Notes: generated by a model from the letters alone, not told the origin. A stretch of DNA of 64,000 bases from Pseudorasbora parva (GCF_024679245.1 NC_090184.1:2366547-2430546); one strand, 5' to 3'. Shown: positions 24,141 through 36,485, counted from the first letter of the stretch. A program made the numbers and translations.

Positions 24141-24484
24141 GATTGAAAAAATATGATTGAAAAAATACGGTTAGGTCTGTCATATCGGCTACATAAATTC
24201 GTAGAACATAATAATTGTGCATTTGGTACATTGCTTTTAATGGTGAGACATTTGTTTTAGTAATCAGGCTCCCAAAAATTATATAAAAATTTGGATTTAG
24301 ATTTATTAGCCAATATATAGGTTATTGGCTTTCAAATATAAATAATTAAAAAACATTACATTCAGTTTACACTTAAGCATATTCTTTTAAAGTACATTAC
24401 AGTAATAAGTACACTTTTTTTTCAAAGGTAGCCCTGTAAAGAAATGTCAAATGAGTGTGAAAGAGAGTGTGACTGTTCACTTAC

Positions 24485-24624
24485 CCAACAATGACGATGA
24501 CAAAATCCAACATATTCCACCCATTTCTCACATAGGAGTTCTGATGCATCACCAGCCCATACGCGATGATCTTGAGGAAGGTTTCAATCGTGAAAATGAT
24601 CAGGAAGGCATATTCTACTGTTTC
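24485..24624 (-). CDS. cacna1d: Cav1.3 exon 4: segments IS2 and most of IS3
   Basis: This 140-nt exon runs from acceptor CTCACAG to donor GTAAGT. It begins [20 protein letters not shown], continues [20 protein letters not shown] and ends FVIVIV plus two bases of a glycine codon. It encodes helix IS2, the short cytosolic loop and IS3, where the aspartate of NMLDF belongs to the charge-transfer region of the voltage sensor. VMHQNS differs from the mammalian LLHPNA, a mild substitution in the S2-S3 loop. The exon lies between two tandem arrays, the 36-bp array ending 0.35 kb on one side and the 42-bp array starting 0.65 kb on the other. Confidence 0.97.
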
Positions 24625-25279
24625 CTGTGAGACGCAGTGATAGAACAGAGAGATCATTAATCAGTTTTTTTATTTATTTGTGATTTTGTAAATTAAGTTG
24701 ACCTGGACAGACCAAAGAGAAAATCCCAATATGCTTTTGATTTTGTTTAACAAAATGCCAGAACAGGGAATTGAGGGGAACAAAGACAATAGATTAGTAC
24801 TAATAGATTAGTGCTCGTCCAATCCATGTGTTTTCACCTTCTTTAAAAGAAAGAAGTAACCCTTTTAAGTCTACAGTTAAACTCAAATAAATACAATACA
24901 TTCCAATAAAGAAAAAAACAATGATTTTAAATCATCACATCAGATTTCAGAAACTCACCACAATACATTTCCTGTTTCCAAAGTCCATATGCAAATGCAA
25001 TCCTAAATTTCACAAAAAGTCCAAATCTAGCCCTTCCCACAGCTGATTTATAACTTTAAAAATAACACATGCTGTGCAACATTACTTTACTGTAAGCCAT
25101 TTTCCTATTTCTAGTGGATGTTATGCACAATATGCAATATAGACTGGTTATGATTAGGGCGAGCATGTGCCATTAAAATGACTGCTCATTGAGCATTTAT
25201 ATTGCAAAATGAAATTATTATTATTATGATGATGATGATTGTGGTCTGCAGTGGTCTGCAGTGGTCAGTCTCTATCAAA

Positions 25280-28200
25280 GGGTAGAGTTAGGGACAGGTG
25301 TGGTGGTGTGGGTCAGTTTAAGGGTAGAGTTAGGGACAGGTGTGGTGGTGTGGGTCAGTTTAAGGGTAGAGTTAGGGACAGGTGTGGTGGTGTGGGTCAG
25401 TTTAAGGGTAGAGTTAGGGACAGGTGTGGTGGTGTGGATCAGTTTAAGGGTAAAGTTAGGATCAGGTGTGGTGGTGTGGGTCAGTTTAAGGGTAGAGTTA
25501 GGGTCAGGTGTGGTGGTGTGGGTCAGTTTAAGGGTAGAGTTAGGGTCAGGTGTGGTGTGGGTCAGTTTAAGGGTAAAGTTAGGGACAGGTGTGGTGGTGT
25601 GGGTCAGTTTAAGGGTAAAGTTAGGGACAGGTGTGGTGGTGTGGGTCAGTTTAAGGGTAAAGTTAGGGACAGGTGTGGTGGTGTGGGTCAGTTTAAGGGT
25701 AAAGTTAGGATCAGGTGTGGTGGTGTGGGTCAGTTTAAGGGTAAAGTTAGGGACAGGTGTGGTGGTGTGGGTCAGTTTAAGGGTAAAGTTAGGATCAGGT
25801 GTGGTGGTGTGGGTCAGTTTAAGGGTAAAGTTAGGGTCAGGTGTGGTGGTGTGGATCAGTTTAAGGGTAAAGTTAGGATCAGCTGTGGTGGTGTGGGTCA
25901 GTTAAAGGGTAAAGTTAGGGTCAGGTTTGGTGGTGTGGGTCAGTTTAAGGGTAGAGTTAGGGACAGGTGTGGTGGTGTGGGTCAGTTTAAGGGTAGAGTT
26001 AGGGTCAGGTGTGGTGGTGTGGGTCAGTTTAAGGGTAGAGATATGGTCAGGTGTGGTGGTGTGGGTCAGTTTAAGGGTAGAGTTAGGGACAGGTGTGGTG
26101 GTGTGGGTCAGTTTAAGGGTAAAGTTAGGGTCAGGTTTGGTGGTGTGGGTCAGTTTAAGGGTAAAGTTAGGGTCAGGTGTGGTGGTGTGGGTCAGTTTAA
26201 GGGTAAAGTTAGGGTCAGGTGTGGTGGTGTGGGTCAGTTTAAGTGTAAAGTTTGGGTCAGGTGTGGTGGTGTGGGTCAGTTTAAGGGTAAAGTTAGGGTC
26301 AGGTGTGGTGGTGTGGGTCAGTTTAAGGGTAACGTTAGGGAGAGGTGTGGTGGTGTGGGTCAGTTTAAGGGTAGAGTTAGGGACAGGTGTGGTGGTGTGG
26401 GTCAGTTTAAGGGTAGAGTTAGGGTCAGGTGTGGTGGTGTGGGTCAGTTTAAGGGTAGAGTTAGGGTCAGGTGTGGTGGTGTGGGTCAGTTTAAGGGTAG
26501 AGTAAGAGACAGGTGTGGTGGTGTGGGTCAGTTTAAGGGTAGAGTTAGGGACAGGTGTGGTGGTGAGGGTCAGTTTAAGGGTAGAGTTAGGGTCAGGTGT
26601 GGTGGTGTGGGCCAGTTTAAGGGTAGAGTTAGGGACAGGTGTGGTGGTGTGGGTCAGTTTAAGGGTAGAGTTAGGGACAGGTGTGGTGGTGTGGGTCAGT
26701 TTAAGGATAGAGTTAGGGACAGGTGTGGTGGTGTGGGTCAGTTTAAGGGTAGAGTTAGGGACAGGTGTGGTGGTGTGGGTCAGTTTATGGGTAGAGTTAG
26801 GGTCAGGTGTGGTGGTGTGGGTCAGTTTATGGGTAGAGTTAGGGTCAGGTGTGGTGGTGTGGGTCAGTTTAAGGGTAGAATTAGGGTCAGGTGTGGTGGT
26901 GTGGGTCAGTTTAAGGGTAGAGTAAGAGACAGGTGTGGTGGTGTGGGTCAGTTTAAGGGTAGAGTTAGGGACAGGTGTGGTGGTGAGGGTCAGTTTAAGG
27001 GTAGAGTTAGGGTCAGGTGTGGTGGTGCGGGTCAGTTTAAGGGTAGAGTTAGGGACAGGTGTGGTGGTGTGGGTCAGTTTAAGGGTAAAGTTAGGGACAG
27101 GTGTGGTGGTGTGGGTCAGTTTAAGGGTAGAGTTAGGGACAGGTGTGGTGGTGTGGGTCAGTTTAAGGGTAAAGTTAGAGACAGGTGTGGTGGTGTGGGT
27201 CAGTTTAAGGGTAGAGTTAGGGACAGGTGTGGTGGTGTGGGTCAGTTTAAGGGTAAAGTTAGGGTCAGGTGTGGTGGTGTGGGTCAGTTTAAGGGTAAAG
27301 TTAGGGACAGGTGTGGTGGTGTGGGTCAGTTTAAGGGTAGAGTTAGGGACAGGTGTGGTGGTGTGGGTCAGTTTAAGGGTAAAGTTAGCGTCAGGTGTGG
27401 TGGTGTGGGTCAGTTTAAGGGTAAAGTTAGGGTCAGGTGTGGTGGTGTGGGTCAGTTTAAGTGTAAAGTTTGGGTCAGGTGTGGTGGTGTGGGTCAGTTT
27501 AAGGGTAAAGTTAGGGTCAGGTGTGGTGGTGTGGGTCAGTTTAAGGGTAACGTTAGGGACAGGTGTGGTGGTGTGGGTCAGTTTAAGGGTAAAGTTAGGG
27601 ACAGGTGTGGCGGTGAGGGTCAGTTTAAGGGTAGAGTTAGGGACAGGTGTGGTGGTGAGGGTCAGTTTAAGGGTAGTGTCAGGGTCAGGTGTGGTGGTGT
27701 GGGTCAGTTTAAGGGTAAAGTTAGGGACAGGTGTGGTGGTGTGGGTCAGTTTAAGGGTAAAGTTAGGGTCAGGTGTGGTGGTGAGGGTCAGTTTAAGGGT
27801 AGTGTCAGGGTCAGGTGTGGTGGTGTGGGTCAGTTTAAGGGTAGAGTTAGGGACAGGTGTGGTGGTGAGGGTCAGTTTAAGGGTAGTGTCAGGGTCAGGT
27901 GTGGTGGTGTGGGTCAGTTTAAGGGTAAAGTTAGGGACAGGTGTGGTGGTGTGGGTCAGTTTAAGGGTAGAGTTAGGGTCAGGTGTGGTGGTGAGGGTCA
28001 GTTTAAGGGTAGTGTCAGGGTCAGGTGTGGTGGTGTGGGTCAGTTTAAGGGTAAAGTTAGGGACAGGTGTGGTGGTGTGGGTCAGTTTAAGGGTAGAGTT
28101 AGAGACAGGTGTGGTGGTGTGGGTCAGTTTAAGGGTAGAGTTAGGGACAGGTGTGGTGGTGTGGGTCAGTTTAAGGGTAAAGTTAGAGACAGGTGTGGTG

Positions 28201-29490
28201 GTGTGGGTCAGTTTAAGGGTAGAGTTAGGGACAGACGTGGTGGTGTGGGTCAGTTTAAGGGTAAAGTTAGGGACAGGTGTGGTGGTGTGGGTCAGTTTAA
28301 GGGTAGAGTTAGAGACAGGTGTGGTGGTGTGGGTCAGTTTAAGGGTAAAGTTAGAGACAGGTGTGGTGGTGTGGGTCAGTTTAAGGGTAGAGTTAGGGTC
28401 AGGTGTGGTGGTGTGGGTCAGTTTAAGGGTAAAGTTAGGGACAGGTGTGGTGGTGTGGGTCAGTTTAAGGGTAGAGTTAGGGACAGGTGTGGTGGTTTGG
28501 GTCAGTTTAAGGGTAGAGTTAGGGTCAGGTGTGGTGGTGTGGGTCAGTTTAAGGGTAAAGTTAGGGACAGGTGTGGTGGTGTGGGTCAGTTTAAGGGTAG
28601 AGTTAGGGACAGGTGTGGTGGTCTGGGTCAGTTTAAGGGTAGAGTTAGGGACAGGTGTGGTGGTGTGGGTCAGTTTAAGGGTAGAGTTAGGGTCAGGTGT
28701 GGTGGTGTGGGTCAGTTTAAGGGTAGAGTTAGGGACAGGTGTGGTGGTGTGGGTCAGTTTAAGGGTAGAGTTAGGGTCAGGTGTGGTGGTGTGGGTCAGT
28801 TTAAGGGTAAAGTTAGGGACAGGTGTGGTGGTGTGGGTCAGTTTAAGGGTAGAGTTAGAGACAGGTGTGGTGGTGTGGGTCAGTTTAAGGGTAGAGTTAG
28901 GGACAGGTGTGGTGGTCTGGATCAGTTTAAGGGTAGAGTTAGGGTCAGGTGTGGTGGTGTGGGTCAGTTTAAGGGTAAAGTTAGGGACAGGTGTGGTGGT
29001 GTGGGTCAGTTTAAGGGTAGAGTTAGGGTCAGGTGTGGTGGTGTGGGTCAGTTTAAGGGTAGAGTTAGGGACAGGTGTGGTGGTGTGGGTCAGTTTAAGG
29101 GTAGAGTTAGGGTCAGGTGTGGTGGTGTGGGTCAGTTTAAGGGTAAAGTTAGGGACAGGTGTGGTGGTGTGGGTCAGTTTAAGGGTAGAGTTAGAGACAG
29201 GTGTGGTGGTGTGGGTCAGTTTAAGGGTAGAGTTAGGGACAGGTGTGGTGGTCTGGATCAGTTTAAGGGTAGAGTTAGGGTCAGGTGTGGTGGTGTGGGT
29301 CAGTTTAAGGGTAAAGTTAGGGACAGGTGTGGTGGTGTGGGTCAGTTTAAGGGTAGAGTTAGGGTCAGGTGTGGGGGTGTGGGTCAGTTTAAGGGTAGAG
29401 TTAGGGACAGGTGTGGTGGTGTGGGTCAGTTTAAGGGTAAAGTTAGGGTCAGGTGTGGTGGTGTGTATAAGTTTTAGTGTAGAGTTAGGT
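25280..29490. repeat. 42-bp minisatellite array, about 100 copies (array B)
   Basis: This 4.2-kb array in intron 3 has the unit GGGTAGAGTTAGGGACAGGT plus GTGGTGGTGTGGGTCAGTTTAA. Every unit contains the hexamer TTAGGG or a one-base variant on the plus strand. Common variants are GTAGAG or GTAAAG and GGGACAGG or GGGTCAGG. One unit near 25551 has lost three bases. Long open frames (up to 1412 codons) are artefacts of a unit length divisible by three. The right edge runs into a MITE-like sequence at 29490-29680. Its left edge touches a short stretch resembling a Tc1 transposase. Confidence 0.97.
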
Positions 29491-30168
29491 GTAAGGGAAG
29501 TGCCAACTGTGTACAAATGTAACTACAAAAATTAATTACAGATGTAATTACATGCTGGTATTTTTAAAAATTTAAGTACAATGTAAAAAACATGTAAGTA
29601 CACAATAAGTGCACTGTATTAAATGATTCATTCAAATGTTAGTACATAGTAGTTAAGGCCAACTAATATGAAGTGGGTCTGAATATTTTAACAACAGTTG
29701 CTATTATAAAAGACAACATGAAATAAACACAAGCCAACAATTCAGTAAAACGTACAAAAGCAGCGCTCTAGTACAGGATTCAAGTTAAATATAGCCTAAT
29801 ATAAAGTTTTGAAACAATCGATTTGCTCAGGAACAAGTAATAGGTTAATAAGACCAAAGGTTGCCCGTTTGATGTACCCCAATTGAATTATATCTCATGT
29901 TTCATATTTGAGGTCTACATAACTACATTCTCGCCTTAAACTACATTTCGTGACACAACACCAGAAGTTTTTGTAAACAATATGCTGGATTTGTTCGATC
30001 GCCATGACAGTCGGCGCAAGAGGAGTGATACAATAGGTGAAACGGTCCCAGAGCTGATAGAGACAGAGCGCATTTAGGCCAACAATACAACAATACAACG
30101 CTCTCCATTGTCTTTGTTTTGCGTAAAGCGGCCTCTTTGTCATTTCTGACTTATAACAAAAAACAGAG

Positions 30169-30240
30169 CAATGTCTAAAAGCTGCTGTGTGATAGGATGT
30201 ACAGCAAACAAGCTAAAGAAGAATGGGTACATGTTGGGAT
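30169..30240 (+). pseudogene. THAP-type zinc finger remnant
   Basis: ATG TCT opens MSKSCCVIGCTANKLKKNGY and hits a stop soon after. The C-x-x-x-C spacing and position right after the start methionine match the N-terminus of THAP domains, which occur in P-element and Kolobok-type transposases. The adjacent sequence is part of an imperfect inverted repeat (30090-30175 against 30400-30470). It is probably transposon debris. Confidence 0.4.
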
Positions 30241-31274
30241 CCTGACACTCAGTTTGCGTGTGCAGTAAACACTTTGTCACTGTTAAGTCAAATATCCAAA
30301 TGTCAGTTTTATATATTATATTTCCTGTCGCTGATTATGGTCCCCTCCAGAAGGCGTAGTTCTGGGTTTTTTAGCTTGTCACACATCAGCTTTAGACATT
30401 GTTCTGTTTTTTGTTATAAGTCAGAAATGAACAGGAGGCAGCCTCACGCAATACAAAGTCAATGGAGAGCGTTGGAGTGACCTATATAAGGTATAATGAT
30501 AATAATATTGCCCCTTAAAGGAAAAGTTGGTTTCTGACCCTGCACATGCCAGAAATGTGTTGAAGAAATTTGGAATGTGAAACTAAAAACCAATCAACAC
30601 ACCAGATGACGTCAGCGCAAATGACAGTGATGACAGTGAAGGAGCTGATCAAACACTGCTTCAGTCTGTTAAATCTGATCAAATACACAACAGACAAACA
30701 CAACGGGCAAATGATCCCACAAAGCAGGAAAACAGTCAACAGGACTGAGCCCCAAAAAAAAAGCAATTAAACATGAATGGATAAGATTAAAAATGAACAT
30801 AAATCGGCCGATAACATTAAAAATGAATGGATGATTTCTATTTTCTCTCTTTACTTATTATCAGTACTCTGCAATTGTACAGTTGGTACACTAAATTGGT
30901 ATACTTAAAGTCTGCAAAATTGGAACAAGTAATTTTGTACTTTAGTTATCCAGAAAAGACTAAAGATGTACTCAAGTATATTTGATTGTGCTAAAGTGGA
31001 AATATTGCAAGCGTACTTTAGGCACACTTTCAATATCTTGCATTTTAAGAGAGATATCATACTATCTATCACATTCAGTTTAGCTCATGGACCTTCAGTT
31101 TGCTTTCCATTTATCACGTTTCTTTGTTCAGTTTCCCGCCACTCGTCTGTCTCCATGGTTATGTTCTCATTTGTGTTTGCTTTATGAGGTGGTCCCTCAC
31201 ATCATTCCCTGTCCGATCACTGTTATGTTTAGATGTTTGCACTACCTGTCTGTATGCTATCTTGATCTACTGTT

Positions 31275-31690
31275 AAAGTTTAGTTTAGTTTAGTTTATTA
31301 ATTTATATAGCACATTTAAAACAACCAAGGTTGTTGTACTGTACAAGAGCAATCAAACAAAAATCAAAACAGAAATACACATAAGATTTAAACATTGAGG
31401 GCACATGGGAAAACATTAACACCATCAGTTAAAACATAAAGAATATAGATGAGTTTTTAAGGATGCTTTAAAAGTAGCAACAGAGGGGGAAGATCTAATA
31501 CTGAGAGGAAGACAGTTCCAGAGTCGAGGAGCCGCTACAGAGAAAGCTCTTTAGTTTTAGAACGAGAGCGAGGAATAGAAAGAAGTTGATTAGAAGAGCG
31601 TAGTGATCTTGAAGCATTGTGCATAACAAGAAGATCACTAATGTACTGAGGTGCAAGCCCATGAAGCGCTTTAAAAACAAAAAGCAAAAT
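31275..31690. repeat. Interspersed repeat-like segment
   Basis: It opens with AGTTTAGTTTAGTTTATTAA and TTATATAGCACATTTAAAAC, motifs seen at the start of common fish interspersed repeats, and continues with a purine-rich stretch. No protein is supported. Confidence 0.35.
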
Positions 31691-32111
31691 TAAACGTAGT
31701 TGTTTGGCTTCACTGTCTTCATCTGTCTGTCAGCAAACACCTGTGTAACACTAAACTTACTAATAGTGATAAACACATTTTAGACTTTATATTAAGATAT
31801 GTGCATTGTGCAACAAAATCCAAATGAACTTTAATTATTATATGTACAGTATATCAGTAAGTCTCAAGTGATTGTGGAGAGGTTGATGAGCGAGAGATAT
31901 GGGAGGAGCGACACCAGTGAAGGACGAGAGAGGGCCAGGCCTGGACTTTATATTGTGTTTTGTTTACGTTTTATTCCGTGAGGGGCCGCCGCCTTTACTT
32001 TCATTTTGTGTTTATCTATTTAAGTCTATCTATTGAATGTTCTCCGGGTTCCGCCTCCATCTTCCCTTTTGAACAAACTATGTTACAGTGATATCTTAGT
32101 AAATTAGTAAA

Positions 32112-33272
32112 GCCTATATATTGCACTATATAAATAAGTATTGTGCCGCCCCTCCAGATCCCTGAGTTCAGGTGTTCAATCCCTTCATGGCCACAGGAGT
32201 ATAAATCAAGCCTGCAGACGAGCTCAGTGAACTCAAGCGTGGGGCCGTGATAGGTTGCCACCTGTGCAATAAGTCCATTCCTGACATTTCCTCACGACTA
32301 AATATTCCACGCTCAACTGTTAGTGGGATTATAACAAAGAGGAAGCCATTGGGAACAACAGCAACTCAGCCAGAGCGGGGTCAGCGCATGCTGAGGGTCA
32401 CAGTGCGCAGATGTCGCCAACTTTCTGCAGAGTCAACAGCTCCAGACCTCCAAACTTCTGTGGCCTTTAGATGAGCTCAAGAACAGTGTAGAGAGCTTCA
32501 TGGAATGGGTTCCCATGGCCGAGCAGCTCATCCAAGCCTTACATCACCAAGAGCAATGCAAAGCGTGGGATGCAGTGGAGTAAAGCAGCCGCACCTGGAC
32601 TCTAGAGCAGTGAGACGTGTTCTCTGAGTGACCAATCACGCTTCAGTCGGACAATCCCATGGACGAGTCTGGGTTTGGCGGTTGCCAGGAGAACGGGACT
32701 TGCCTGACTGCATTGTGCCGAGTGTAAAGTTTTGTGGAGGGGGGATTATGGGGTGGGGTTGGTTGTGCTTGGCCCCTTAGTTCCAGTGAGAGGAACTCTT
32801 AATGCTTCTGCATACCAAGACATTTTGGACAATTTCATGCTCCAAAATTTGTGGGAACATTTCGGGGACGGCCCCTTCCTGTCCCAACATGACTGCGCTC
32901 CAGTGCACAAAGCGTCGGTCCATAAAGACATGGATGAGGAGTTTGGTCTGGAGGAACTTGACTGGCCTGCACAGAGTCCTGAGCTCAACCCGATAGAACA
33001 GCTTTGGGATGAATTAGAGCGGAGACTGAGAGCCAGGCCTTCTCGTCCAACATCAGTGCCTGACCTCACAAATGAGCTTCTAGAAGAATGGGCAAAAATC
33101 CCCATAAACACACTCCTAAACCTTGAGGAAAGCCTTCCCAGAAGAGCTGGAGCTGTTAGAGAGGGTGGGCCGACTCCATATTAAACCCTACGGGTTATCA
33201 ATGGGATGGCATTAAAGCTTGTGTGCATGTGAAGGCAGGTATCCCAAATCTTTTGGCAATATAGCGTATGTT
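32112..33272 (+). pseudogene. Tc1-like transposon, broken
   Basis: The N-terminal helix-turn-helix part reads FKRGAVIGCHLCNKSIPDIS then RLNIPRSTVSGIITKRKP (about 32230-32350). The C-terminal catalytic part (32732-33184) reads LSQHDCAPVHKA, DWPAQSPELNPIEQLWDELE and ends SLPRRAGAVREGGPTPY. HDCAP...H and SPELNPIEQLWDELE carry the second Asp and the final acidic residue of the DDE site. Stops and frame changes separate the two parts. Eroded inverted ends lie near 32112 and 33255, starting TATATTGC, next to TA. It belongs to the Tc1/mariner superfamily and is inactive. Confidence 0.85.
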
Positions 33273-33399
33273 AATAGTTTTGTAGCATACTTATTATGAA
33301 ATAATGTATTTTAAATAGATTTTGGTATTGTTTTGTTTACTATGGGTATTTCCCACACCTTCAAAAAAGATGTTTCTGGAGCACCTTTCCTAACTTCTT

Positions 33400-34330
33400 T
33401 TCAATTTAATTTTTTATTTGTATTGCACTTTTTACACTACATATTGTTTTAAAGCAGCTTTACAGAAAATGCTTGCTTTCTATGTTACAGTCAGGAAGTG
33501 TTCAGCTCAGTAACGTCCATATGCCAGTGATATACAGCTATATCATAATACATGTTATGAGGTTAGTTAACATCAAGGGAAGCAGGCTCAGCAAACCTGT
33601 TACACAGCAATTACAATTTGTGAACTGCTCTCATGTCCCTACTTCCTCATACAATAAAAGCAACAAAAAAGACCGGATAATAAAAGGTCAATGACAGCTG
33701 GCCATTACCAGTGCTATAGCTCCGAAACAAGAGTTGCATTGCAAAATATTATCACACATCACTAATAAGTTAAATGCTGTAATAAAGAGTGTATTGTAGA
33801 AATATGACAGCTATAGTAAAGGCATGCTTGGATAGTGACGTGATGTTTTCCATGGCCGCGTCTCAAGCCACAGATGACCGGATGACAATGGCTAAGCCAT
33901 GCACTAAGAATAGCTACAATACACTTGCAGGACTAGATTAATCCCATTCGAACAATACAATCTCATTGCTGAACACGGCAGGCTGTCCATGTCTGTGTGC
34001 AAAACAAATCAGTCATAGATTTTCACATGAATATCCTGCAATATAAGGCACTTTTCCGAACCTGAATGTTGACAATACATGAAATCATTTTACGTCACAT
34101 GCCCTCCTTTGTCTTAAAGCACTTAAGCTCATCAAATACTTCAGGTACGTTTCCTTGCTGACGGAGTCTGAGGGCGAAGACGAACTGCCGGATGGCCACA
34201 GTGACGCGTGTTCAGTCGACCGTCACATTAATCTAGTAATAATGAGTCTAGTGGCTGTCTGTGTGCAGTAGAAGCAGGTGATGATGCTGACGTTTGTGTA
34301 AAGCTGAGTGAGATCTGTCTGAAAACACAC
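33400..34330. other. Repeat-like segment and an unexplained coding-like stretch
   Basis: 33400-33720 resembles a common interspersed repeat (TTATTTGTATTGCACTTTTT at its start). At 34097-34205 the minus strand holds an open stretch with TVAIRQFVFALRLRQQGNVP and EVFDELKCFKTKEGM before a stop, with balanced codons but no recognised family. It may be a fragment of an element or an unrelated exon. Confidence 0.25.
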
Positions 34331-34382
34331 CTGGACCAAAGTAAACTGATCACAGCACTTAATGTTAGCTCAGTTAGACTTA

Positions 34383-35510
34383 CACTGCAAAAAATGCTTT
34401 TCTTTCTTAGTATTTTTGTCTTGTTTCTAGTCTAAATATCAAAAAACCCTTACATTAAGAAACTTTTACTAGACAAGTAAAAATTATTGTCTTGTTTTGG
34501 GGAAAAATAACTCAAAATTAAGAGAGTTTTTCCTTAAATGAGATAAATAATTTGCCAATGGGGTAAGAAAAATAATGTTGTTTTAAAGGTCCACTGAAAT
34601 CAAAATTTAAGTTTTTTAGCTATTAGTATGACTGTGTTGGCCTTAAATTTATGAATAAGCTGGTATGTTCCAAAACTATGACAAAATTTGCATTTAGGAG
34701 ATATAAGCATTCAAAATTTACAGTCTCCCACTTCCGCTAAAACGAATCTTAGATTTTGGTGACATCATCGCAGACTTCACTTTCTCGTCAAATCTTCTGT
34801 CCAATCAAAATGCTCTCTAGAATCTAAACCCCGCCCCCTACGCTGCTGAAGCTGAAATCGGTCAGTTGTTAACACACATTTACTAATTTCTACATGGTGA
34901 AAAGCACATAGCACACTATATATGTGATAGGAAACGATTCAGTGTAAATATGCTTTCATTTGAGGCGAATAAAGTCTGTTTTCACGTTAGTTTCACGCAC
35001 CGCAGCAGCGCACACACCTCAACGGCTCTGGTCTAAATCTAGACTACAGACACGAGAGCGCAGCGCGGATCATATGCGCGAGTCGGCGCAGATAAACATA
35101 TCGACCCATTTGAATTCTGCACACAATGCTGCATTTCAAAGCGATATGGAGGAGATTATGATGATAAACTGTTAGAGGAAACTGGCTTTACCAAACAGAG
35201 AGAAGGTCCGCTCTTGCGCTCTAGTCAAACTGTATATTAACGAAACGCTATTGGCTGTTTCAAAAAAGGGGAGGAGCTGCTAACAGCTGGAGCCGCATTT
35301 CAAAGCACTTCAGTGGACCTTTAAGATTATTTTTTTCACCCCATTGGCAGATTATTTATCTTATTTACGCAAAAACTCTCTTCATTTTGAGTTATTTTTC
35401 CCCAAAACAAGACAATTACTTTTGCTTGTCTAGTAAATACTTCTTGTTTTAAGATTTTTTAGATGTTTGGACGAGAAACAAGACAAGTAAGAAAAGCATT
35501 TTTTGCAGTG
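34383..35510. mobile_element. Palindromic MITE, family 1, copy 5, with a nested element
   Basis: The left arm (34383-34575) and right arm (35321-35510) of a family 1 MITE are separated by a 745-bp nested element (34576-35320) with ends AAAGGTCCACTGAA and TTCAGTGGACCTTT. TA precedes the left end. The nested element has no recognisable coding content. Confidence 0.8.
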
Positions 35511-35607
35511 TGGATATAGTCCTCATGTTTGCCTTGTCAGTTGGTTGAGTATTATCTCCTGTACCATTGTTGGTGAGTTCATATTTCTTGTCGATTCTAT
35601 GCTAATC

Positions 35608-36148
35608 TACACTCTAAAAAATTCTGAGTAAAAAACAACCCAATGTTGGGTCAAATATGGGCTAACCCAGCAGTTGGGTGGTTTTAACCCAGTGAATGTG
35701 TTGTCTTAAGCAAATATTTAACCCAACCACAGGATTAAAACAACCCAATCGCTGGGTTAACCCAACCCAATTGCTGGGTTAGTCTATATTTGACCCAACA
35801 TTGGGTTTAAACAACCAGCGGCACCTCCAGAAATTTTTCATAGGGGTGGCCAGATGGGGCCACTTAAAATCTTGGGGTGGCACCAAAACTAGAAACCATA
35901 ATTTCAGAATTTTATTCTACTCGTGTAGTAAACCGGCCTGTAGCACGTCACGACACATAATTCCCCGTCTTCTTTTACTAAAAAATATTTTTTTACTTAT
36001 TTACTTACCAGTAGTCTTCGTCTTCTAACGTTAACTTCTTTAGAAATTACAAAAATGTACACTGGCCAGTGGGGTGGCCAGGGGTTGGCCAGGGGTGGCC
36101 ATGGCCTGGTGGCGCCACTGTAAACAACCCAGCATTGTTTAGAGTGTA
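35608..36148. mobile_element. Palindromic MITE, family 2, with nested hAT-like insert
   Basis: The ends TACACTCTAAAAAATTCTGA and TGTTTAGAGTGTA flank repeated AACCCA and TGGGTT motifs. The right half is interrupted by a hAT-like insert at 35816-36120. A complete uninterrupted copy lies at 38579-38751. Confidence 0.8.
35816..36120. mobile_element. 305-bp hAT-like element nested in the MITE
   Basis: Ends are CAGCGGCACCTCCAG and, from the right, CAGTGGCGCCACCAG. TAAACAAC is repeated exactly at 35808-35815 and 36121-36128, an 8-bp target duplication as in hAT elements. Confidence 0.85.
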
Positions 36149-36303
36149 TGCCTGCCAAGTCTGTGTTCACCGTATTCCAGTTCACGTTCTGGATTTAATA
36201 AATGCTGCACTTCAACTACAACTCACCTCCATTGGATCTCTGTTACAGAATACTCGACAAACTGACAAGGCAAACATGAGGACTATATATACAGAGACTA
36301 GGG

Positions 36304-36485
36304 GAACACATGACTAGACCAACCAATGGACAACCAGACCTCAACCACATGACAAGACAATGAACCAATGAGAACTATGGACACATGACTAGACCAACCA
36401 ATGGACAACCAGACCTCAACCACATGACAAGACAATGAACCAATGAGAACTATGGACACATGACTAGACCAAACAATGAGAACAT
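36304..36485. repeat. Short tandem repeat of about 76 bp, 2.4 copies
   Basis: A unit beginning ACACATGACTAGACCAACCA and containing CAACCACATGACAAGACAAT is repeated twice and begins a third time. Confidence 0.85.

Noticed and set aside
25280..29490. True interstitial telomere
   Set aside because: TTAGGG occurs once per 42-bp unit, not in tandem, so it is a motif inside a minisatellite.
25239..29535. Frames of 866-1412 codons on both strands in array B
   Set aside because: The same artefact with a 42-bp unit. The frames encode only the repeated unit.
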